Part shown: in pieces, positions 58,067 to 64,000 of the stretch | Numbering within the stretch: position 1 is the first letter of the stretch | How the letters are laid out: each line of letters begins with the position of its first letter | Origin: Brachynemurus nebulosus | Lineage: Eukaryota > Arthropoda > Insecta > Neuroptera > Myrmeleontidae | Assembly: GCA_035578155.1 (NCBI GenBank) | Contig: JAPWDM010000001.1 | Location: 90,285,576 to 90,349,575, forward strand | Length of the DNA: 64,000 bases | Reading direction: 5' to 3' | Program-made: the position numbers and the translations under genes | Notes under the pieces: generated by a model | What the model was told of the DNA's origin: nothing | The model's input: the letters and a program-made list of their open reading frames with translations, nothing else | Database searches by the model: none

Positions 58067-58067
<1 letters not shown>
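56425..58067 (-). mobile_element. non-autonomous I-like derivative, copy 2 (1643 bp)
   Basis: It has the same structure and length as 54712-56354. The 5' two-thirds in sense orientation (57155-58067) is almost identical to the first copy, while the 3' part differs at several percent of positions. The core includes a GC-rich block (57130-57510), tatcacag repeats and one more hairpin of the 3' UTR type (ccaac ... gttggcataac near 57570-57608). Confidence 0.9.
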
Positions 58068-58144
<77 letters not shown>

Positions 58145-58187
58145 TATTATTATTATTATTATTATTTTTTTTTTTTTTTTTTTTTTT
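58068..58187. repeat. (TAA)n and poly(A) tail of I-like copy 3
   Basis: This is the longest tail in the nest, about 32 TTA repeats with one interruption (tactatta at 58139) and then a T run of about 22. Confidence 0.95.
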
Positions 58188-58361
58188 GATTAAAATTGGG
58201 ACACTGCTGCCGGTGGATGGCGCGGTCAGCAGTGTCCGGCGGCATCGCCATCGAAGGGCATGCGCCGCCAAACACGATATAAATAAAAACAACACATAAA
58301 GACAGGAACACATAAATGCACTAGACAACGGACAAACATACACATAATAAAATCCATCGAT

Positions 58362-58863
58362 GGGCCCTGCCATCCCAGGGCTTAAAAAGAGCGGACAGTC
58401 CTTGGTGACGGTACGATAAGTACTAGACAGAGCGTCCGGTCACCAAGGCCTGGAAGCCATCGCTGGAACTCCCTCCGAGGTATAAAGGGCCCCGGAGTGG
58501 AGAGAACCGACTAGAAATACACAGAAAACGACTAGACAAAATATCACAGGTAAATATCACAGAGAAACTTATTGCGTCACTGGGAGGCCACAGGCCGACC
58601 AGTGAAGCAATAAGGAGTTAAAACAATACCGCTGTGGAGCCATAACAACAGGCCTACAGCGGCATAGCAAAATATCACAGATAAAAACAACAATTGATGT
58701 GCCACCTAGGGTGTAAAAGGCCTTCGGTGGCACATCATTAAAAAACAATAACGGAAACAGATAACAAAGTATAAATAACAACAGTACCACTAAGGGTGTA
58801 AGAGGCCCTTAGTGGCATAACGAGAGACTAAAAGTACCCTGCCAGACCAGCTGGAACAGGGTA
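58362..58863 (-). other. 3' UTR hairpin array of I-like copy 3
   Basis: The same ordered hairpins as in copy 2. Stem 6 reads gatgtgccacc / ggtggcacatc (about 58696-58737). The non-autonomous copy at 56941-56981 reads gatgtaccacc / ggtggtacatc, so both strands of one base pair changed together. The ccactaaggg/cccttagtgg stem is also perfect here. Confidence 0.75.
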
Positions 58864-58998
58864 TTGGTAATAAATAAATAAATTAGGACATTCACAAAAT
58901 CTTTTAAACACATAGAAGATAAAAACATTGCTGGAATAAAATTTACTATCGGGGGAGACAAAAGAGACGACTTTCTAAAATTCTGAGATGTAATGCCC

Positions 58999-61900
58999 CT
59001 AAAGCCTCTGAAGAAGATGCGAATTTCGGAGAAATTCAAGCATCTTTCTTTCAGAGACAGCATCATAAGCAAGTGCTTCGGCTACATTATTCGGGAGCTG
59101 CAACCTCTGGCGCAATGGCTCAAAGGTTACACATTCCTCAACTATATGCCTCACGGTCAGCGCCGTCCCGCAGGCGGCGCACCTTGGCTGATCCTCACCG
59201 GCGAGAAGATGACGATGTGTTAACGCCGTGTGGCCCAAGCGTAAACGCGTCAGGGCCACACTCTCTCGCCGGTTCAGATTTACAGGTGCCGGAGTTCTTC
59301 GGACCTCAGGTTTCACCTGTCTGAGCTTTGCCGTGAGGTTGTTCCACTCACGTTTCCATTTCTGATCGATCGCCGATCTAATGCACACTCTCAGATCCTC
59401 TGGGCGAATGGCAATGTCCTGTGGCTCACCGACTTCGGCTGCGTGACGTGCTGCCTGGTCGGCGAGTTCATTGCCAGGTATCCCTACATGTCCGGGAATC
59501 CAAAAGAAGGTGATAGACTTTTGGCGGAGCATGTAGAGACACGTTCGGATGTTCTGCACCAGTGGATCGATGGTATGAGAGTGGCAGATCGCTTGCAACG
59601 CGCTCAACGAGTCGGAACAAATGAGGAATGCGCTGTCTTCGGATGTTCGACAGAATCGCAGGGCTTGCAAAATCGCAAATAATTCCGCAGTATACACAGT
59701 GGCCTGGGGAGGAAGTGACCAAGCGTGAGGATCGTCACGAATGACGATGGCACTTCCCACACCCGTAGCTGTTTTGGAACCATCTGTGTATATGCAGAGA
59801 GAGTCAAGTTCGCTAATGATCTCATAAAAGCGGGATCGATATTCGAATGAACTGGTCTCCTCCTTGTTGAGACCAGTCAGGTCGAAACGACACCTTACGT
59901 TAGGGATCAGCCAAGGAGGTACTTCCATAGGACGTTTGGGAAGTACCTTGGCGAACTGTAAGTGCAGACTCTCTAATAACTCCTGCGTTCGAACGGCCAC
60001 TGGTCGACTTATGGTGGGACGTCGACCGTAGAGCCCCTGTAAACGGTATCTGAATAGAGTCGGGTAATTGATATGCGTAGGTGTTGCATATACCCCCGCT
60101 GCATAATTGAGCAAGAGACGCTCACGTCTCAGTCGCAGCGGAGGCAGACCCGACTCTACGCAGAGGCTCATAGAAGGGCTCGTTCGAAATGCTCCCGTAG
60201 CCAGTCGTATGCCTGCATGGTGAACAGGATCTAGGAGTAAAAGCGCAGACGCCCGGGCGGAGGAGTAAGCAATGCTGCCGTAATCAATCCTAGTCAGAAC
60301 TAGCGATTGATACAGGCGAAGCAACGACTCCCGGCCCGCACCCCACGATGCACCAGCCAAGCACTTAAGCATGTTGATTGTCCTGCGACAACTCGCAGCT
60401 AAGGCTTGGAGGTGTGGGCGCCACGTAAGTTGTTTATCAAATATGAGTCCTAGAAACCTGACGCTATCAACGCACTGGAGATTGGATCCTTTTAAGGTGA
60501 GGATAGGATCCGGATGTGCGTTGCGCTTTCTGCAGAAGTGAACCACCGATGTCTTTTGGGGTGAAAATCGAAAACCAAGAGCTTCTGCAGAAGTCACCAC
60601 TTCGTTAATGCCTTGTTGCAGCCGTTGTTGGATATCCTCGATGGAATCGGCTGCATAGAATATGGTGAGGTCATCAACGTACAAGCAACGACGAATTGGG
60701 GCTGAAGCTGCAATATGACTGACTGCGATGGAAAACAAGGTGACACTAATAGTGGAGCCTTGAGGAACACCATTCTCCTGGGAGTGGGCCTCAGACTCAG
60801 TGTCACCTACCCGGACACGGAAAGAACGGTCAGTCAGAAAACTTTTTACGAACTGAGGGAGATTACCTCTTAAACCCCAGTCGTGCAGCTTCTTGAGAAT
60901 GCCATACCTCCAGGTCATATCATAAGCTTTCTCCAAATCGAAAAACACGGCCACAAGGTGTTTTCGTTGGAGAAAAGCGTCTTGAATGGCATTCTCGAGG
61001 CGAACAAGATGGTCCGTAGTCGAATGGTATCGGCGGAACCCACATTGATGTTTAGGTATAAGATTGTGGGATTCCAGCCACCAGACGAGACGGTTGTTCA
61101 CCATTTTTTCCAATACCTTGCTGAAACAGCAAGTCAAGGATATTGGACGGTAGCTAGTTAGTTGCGATGAATCTTTACCCTCTTTTAGCAGCGGAATGAT
61201 GGTAGCTTCTCGCCACTGCGGAGGGTAAACGCCTTGCCTAAAAATTTCGTTGTACAGATCCAGCAACCTACACTTACCAGGATAAGGTAGGCTCCGGATC
61301 ATGGCGTAGGGGATCTCATCAGGTCCAGGGGAGGTGTCCCCAGATCCCCGAAGCGCCTCCAGTAATTCTTGCATAGAAAACGGTTGGTTATACTGGAGGG
61401 ATTCATCTGAGAAAAAATCAAGATCATTTTGTTCGTGTTCGATCTTGATCCGCAGGAAGTCCGGGTCATAATTCTGGGAGCCACTGACGCGCTCAAAGTG
61501 CTTAGCTAAGCAATTAGCTATTTCCGCGCGTTCAGTGATGTTCCGACCGTCGACGACGAGAAGGGAGGGCATAGGTGAACGGGAGGATTTCCCTGTAATG
61601 GCCCTCACTCTTCTCCATACCTCTGAGGTTGTTGTTGAGGTATTAATGGCCGAAACATATTGCTCCCATGATAGCCTTTTCTGTTCTTTAATTGTGCGTT
61701 TACAGCGTGCTTGCGCACGCTTGTAGGCTATCACATTTTCCTGCGTGGGGCGACGTCTGAGTTCGTTGTACGCCCGCTTTTTCTCTGCAACTGCTACACT
61801 CACGACTTCATTCCACCATGGTACGTGACGTTTGGGTGGAATGCTGGACGACTTCGGTATACTCTGATATGCTGCTTCAATGACACTGGAGGACATTTTC

Positions 61901-62661
61901 TCCACATCATCTTCTACGTCTCCAGTCAGCTCGGGTGTACGGAATGAATCAGCGTACATGTCCCAGTCAGCTTGACGGAGACGCCATCTCGGCGAAGACG
62001 ATTGTGGAGTCATCGGCGTGGTACTATTCAATATAATGGGAATATGGTCACTACCGTATGAATCAGACGCCAGCGCCCATTCATAACGGTGTGCCATGAC
62101 CGGTGAGCCAAGTGATAAGTCGATAGCCGACAACTCACCGGTTCTTGCATTAATAAAAGTACCTTCACCGGAATTCAACAAGACCGTTTCAGACTCATCT
62201 AGAAAACGTTCGATGAGTCTTCCACGGGCGTCTCTTGTGCTACAGCCCCACATGGGGCTGTGAGCATTAAAATCTCCTAGTAACAAAAATGGACGTGGTA
62301 ACTGTATTGTAAGCTCGGTCAAATCTTCGACGTTCCAGTCGAAGTCTGGTAGATAGACCGAGCATACTGTGAATTGGGGCGGTTTTAAAAATTGTACTGC
62401 GATAGCTTGTAGGGGGGTGTTTAGCGGATGGTCCCGGAAAGGGACGCCATCTTTTATTAAGATGGCAACACCCCCCCTCGCCCTGATGTCTGGCTGTACG
62501 TCGCGCCGGCGGACTTGATGATATTTGATGGTAAATTGTTCCGCCGGCTTTAGATGAGTTTCTTGGAGGCACACGCACATAGGCGTGTGCTCAGCCAGAA
62601 GCATCTGCAATTCACAGTAATGGTGCTTAACACCATTACAGTTCCACTGTACGATAGCCAT
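58999..62661 (-). CDS. I-like ORF2, copy 3: APE endonuclease, RT, RNase H (1220 aa)
   Basis: ATG at 62661 (MAIVQWNCNG). It has the same length and domain order as the copy at 48560-52222, with all catalytic motifs kept: QETHL, LLGDFNAHSPMWG, SDHIPI, FDLEKAYD, GVPQGSTIS, YVDD, YTDGSK, TAEL, SDS, ELAD and the terminal CAACG zinc knuckle. Differences from copy 2 are scattered, for example KYHQVRRRDV for KNYHIRRHDV and SGEGTFINA for TGQGTFINA. No stops or frameshifts. With ORF1 also open, this copy may be active if its 5' end beyond the window is complete. Confidence 0.96.
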   Translation of the reverse strand: MAIVQWNCNGVKHHYCELQMLLAEHTPMCVCLQETHLKPAEQFTIKYHQVRRRDVQPDIRARGGVAILIKDGVPFRDHPLNTPLQAIAVQFLKPPQFTVCSVYLPDFDWNVEDLTELTIQLPRPFLLLGDFNAHSPMWGCSTRDARGRLIERFLDESETVLLNSGEGTFINARTGELSAIDLSLGSPVMAHRYEWALASDSYGSDHIPIILNSTTPMTPQSSSPRWRLRQADWDMYADSFRTPELTGDVEDDVEKMSSSVIEAAYQSIPKSSSIPPKRHVPWWNEVVSVAVAEKKRAYNELRRRPTQENVIAYKRAQARCKRTIKEQKRLSWEQYVSAINTSTTTSEVWRRVRAITGKSSRSPMPSLLVVDGRNITERAEIANCLAKHFERVSGSQNYDPDFLRIKIEHEQNDLDFFSDESLQYNQPFSMQELLEALRGSGDTSPGPDEIPYAMIRSLPYPGKCRLLDLYNEIFRQGVYPPQWREATIIPLLKEGKDSSQLTSYRPISLTCCFSKVLEKMVNNRLVWWLESHNLIPKHQCGFRRYHSTTDHLVRLENAIQDAFLQRKHLVAVFFDLEKAYDMTWRYGILKKLHDWGLRGNLPQFVKSFLTDRSFRVRVGDTESEAHSQENGVPQGSTISVTLFSIAVSHIAASAPIRRCLYVDDLTIFYAADSIEDIQQRLQQGINEVVTSAEALGFRFSPQKTSVVHFCRKRNAHPDPILTLKGSNLQCVDSVRFLGLIFDKQLTWRPHLQALAASCRRTINMLKCLAGASWGAGRESLLRLYQSLVLTRIDYGSIAYSSARASALLLLDPVHHAGIRLATGAFRTSPSMSLCVESGLPPLRLRRERLLLNYAAGVYATPTHINYPTLFRYRLQGLYGRRPTISRPVAVRTQELLESLHLQFAKVLPKRPMEVPPWLIPNVRCRFDLTGLNKEETSSFEYRSRFYEIISELDSLCIYTDGSKTATGVGSAIVIRDDPHAWSLPPQATVYTAELFAILQALRFCRTSEDSAFLICSDSLSALQAICHSHTIDPLVQNIRTCLYMLRQKSITFFWIPGHVGIPGNELADQAARHAAEVGEPQDIAIRPEDLRVCIRSAIDQKWKREWNNLTAKLRQVKPEVRRTPAPVNLNRRESVALTRLRLGHTALTHRHLLAGEDQPRCAACGTALTVRHIVEECVTFEPLRQRLQLPNNVAEALAYDAVSERKMLEFLRNSHLLQRL

Positions 62662-62685
62662 TTTCGTTACTACTTAGGGTTGCTC

Positions 62686-62711
62686 CCTAGGAAGTGTGGC
62701 TACTTCCTAGG
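62686..62711 (-). promoter_or_regulatory. hairpin across the ORF1 stop codon, copy 3
   Basis: The same perfect 10-bp stem and 6-base loop as in copies 1 and 2, with the ORF1 stop codon at 62700-62702. It precedes the ORF2 ATG by about 25 bases. Confidence 0.6.
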
Positions 62712-64000
62712 TTTCCCCTTTGGCCAGCCTTTTTTCCGTTTTACTACTTGCACCTCGGCATCGGAGTTATCAGACTCCGTGGCCGAGGTGTTAGTGTACG
62801 CGTCGGTCGTAGGGCGTTTAACACCCGTCCGCGCCGACGCGGTCGACATGTCCGAGTCGCTCACTTGTGTGGTGTTTGAGCGACTCGGGAGGGGGGTGAC
62901 CGGGCGTGTTGGTGTGCCCGGTCGGGACGGCGCCTGTTGTCGTTGGGGCAGTGGCGCCGTCGTTTGTGGAGGCAGCATTGACTCTGCCTCCGATGTTGAG
63001 GTGGTTGGTCCCTTTTTCGGGGACCGTTGTAGGACCACCTCCTGTTCCCCCTCGCTGCGACGTCTTCTTGGCGGTGACTTTTTCGGTGATTTCTTCGCTG
63101 CGGAAGACGTCACAGTTCTTATTACAGGTCCCTGAGGGGTGGTCGTTAACACCCTCTTGGCCTCAGAGACCTTGGCTGGCACAGCAGCGGCTTTTTGTGG
63201 TGTAGAGCTAGTTACACCCACAGAGTGCATTATACTTTCTTGCATTCTCTGCATTGTAATTTGCATAGATTTCATAGCTTCTTTGATTTCTTTTATTTCA
63301 TTATTAGCCGCTGAAGGGGCGGGGGCCGCAGCAGCGCGTGCGTAGCCATCCAGAGCGGAACGACGAGGCAAGTTACCCAAAAGTTTTCGACGTGCCTCTG
63401 GGTAGGTGAGTCGTTCCATGGCTCTCAGCTCCTGGATGGCTGATTCTTCTTTGAACTTGGGGCAATTCCTTGACTTGGCGGAATGATTGCCCCCACAGTT
63501 CACACATTTTATCGGTTCGCCACACGGTCGTCCTTCGTGCAGTGGCTTACCGCACACGCAGATCTGCTGCTCGACGCTACAACGTTGTGAGACGTGTCCG
63601 TACTTTTGGCATCTATAACAGCGCATTGGCGCTGGGATGTACGGACGGACGTCCACTTTGTTGAACAGGCCTATGATCACTTGCTTCGGAAGACTTGTCT
63701 TGTTGAATGTTAACAGGATTAAGGGGGACTCTGGATGTTTGTTCCCCCTATTGTATTTAAGTCTTCTGGCCTCTATAACCCCCTGAGGAGACATCTCCGA
63801 CACTATCTCATCAAGTGAACAATACGCGAGTGATGGGTGCATAATGACACCTCTGGAGTAATTTAATACACCATGAGGTGTCACTTCCACCGCGTATTGC
63901 CCTAGATTTTTCATGGCTAGGATCTTCTCTGATTGTGTCTTTGAGAATGCCTCCACGAGCAACCCTTTGCCCGACAGTTTGGCATCCTTGACGTTACCAA
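62700..64000 (-). CDS. I-like ORF1, copy 3, partial (N-terminus beyond the window)
   Basis: The frame is open from the right window edge: the residues VKDAKLSGKG precede LLVEAFSKTQSEK, matching residues 120-145 of the intact ORF1. The visible part holds the end of the RRM-like region, three zinc knuckles (CYRCQKYGHVSQRC, CVCGKPLHEGRPC, CVNCGGNHSAKSRNC), a methionine-rich coiled stretch (EIKEAMKSMQITMQRMQE), the proline-rich basic region and the conserved terminus KRKKGWPKGKPRK. No break is seen. The start codon lies beyond 64000. Confidence 0.94.
   Translation of the reverse strand, partial: GNVKDAKLSGKGLLVEAFSKTQSEKILAMKNLGQYAVEVTPHGVLNYSRGVIMHPSLAYCSLDEIVSEMSPQGVIEARRLKYNRGNKHPESPLILLTFNKTSLPKQVIIGLFNKVDVRPYIPAPMRCYRCQKYGHVSQRCSVEQQICVCGKPLHEGRPCGEPIKCVNCGGNHSAKSRNCPKFKEESAIQELRAMERLTYPEARRKLLGNLPRRSALDGYARAAAAPAPSAANNEIKEIKEAMKSMQITMQRMQESIMHSVGVTSSTPQKAAAVPAKVSEAKRVLTTTPQGPVIRTVTSSAAKKSPKKSPPRRRRSEGEQEVVLQRSPKKGPTTSTSEAESMLPPQTTAPLPQRQQAPSRPGTPTRPVTPLPSRSNTTQVSDSDMSTASARTGVKRPTTDAYTNTSATESDNSDAEVQVVKRKKGWPKGKPRK

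Larger units (their letters stand above)
58188..64000 (-). mobile_element. I-like non-LTR retrotransposon, copy 3, 5' end beyond the window
   Basis: It has the same layout as copy 2: TAA tail, 3' UTR (58188-58998), intact ORF2 (58999-62661) and ORF1 from 62700 running off the right edge. No break is seen in the part present. Confidence 0.95.

Noticed and set aside
63900..63962. An ORF1 start at 63962
   Set aside because: The codon is TTG and the frame continues upstream with KLSGKG, matching the interior of the intact ORF1.

Overview
This is nuclear DNA from an arthropod, most likely an insect. I cannot fix the order. The evidence is an 18S rRNA gene with an AT-rich intergenic spacer, a very AT-rich background, decayed DNA transposons of insect types (hAT, Harbinger-like, foldback MITEs), and non-LTR retrotransposons of the I and Dong/R4 groups. 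I see no intact host protein-coding gene.

Layout. Positions 1-647 are the 5' part of an 18S rRNA gene on the minus strand. Next come AT-rich spacer (648-1924), an array of about 329-bp spacer repeats (1925-5448), a 78-bp tandem array and a near-perfect 312-bp duplication (to 6347). A decayed transposase-like gene with recognisable splice sites lies at about 6590-9030 on the plus strand. From about 9 to 33 kb the DNA is AT-rich with decayed repeats: a 1.7-kb foldback, several tandem arrays, one LINE remnant, two hAT elements with 8-bp target duplications, a Harbinger-like MITE, and a 1.65-kb putative DNA transposon studded with a near-palindromic 14-mer.

From 33.1 kb to the end, the window is a nest of non-LTR retrotransposons. 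All lie on the minus strand, head to tail, and all are separated by (TAA)n microsatellite. Reading left to right there are eight blocks: (1) a broken I-like element; (2) a nearly full-length Dong-like element; (3) a Dong 3' scrap; (4) a tandemly duplicated 1643-bp unit made of a truncated Dong plus the last 37 bp of an I-like element; (5) an apparently intact I-like element; (6, 7) two 1643-bp non-autonomous derivatives that keep the I-like 5' and 3' ends around an unrelated core; (8) a third I-like element with intact ORF2, whose ORF1 runs off the window.

How it works together. The I-like elements encode a zinc-knuckle RNA-binding protein (ORF1) and an APE endonuclease-RT-RNase H polyprotein (ORF2). 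The Dong-like element encodes a single protein with RT and a restriction-like endonuclease. Both families end in TAA repeats and sit in TAA repeats, so each insertion provides a new landing site for the next. The short derivatives have the ends expected for mobilisation in trans by the I-like machinery. The I-like 3' UTR carries about eight hairpins with at least one compensatory base change between copies. A perfect hairpin spans the ORF1 stop codon just before ORF2 in all three copies. These two structures, the short derivatives and the shared TAA niche are the most interesting parts of the window.
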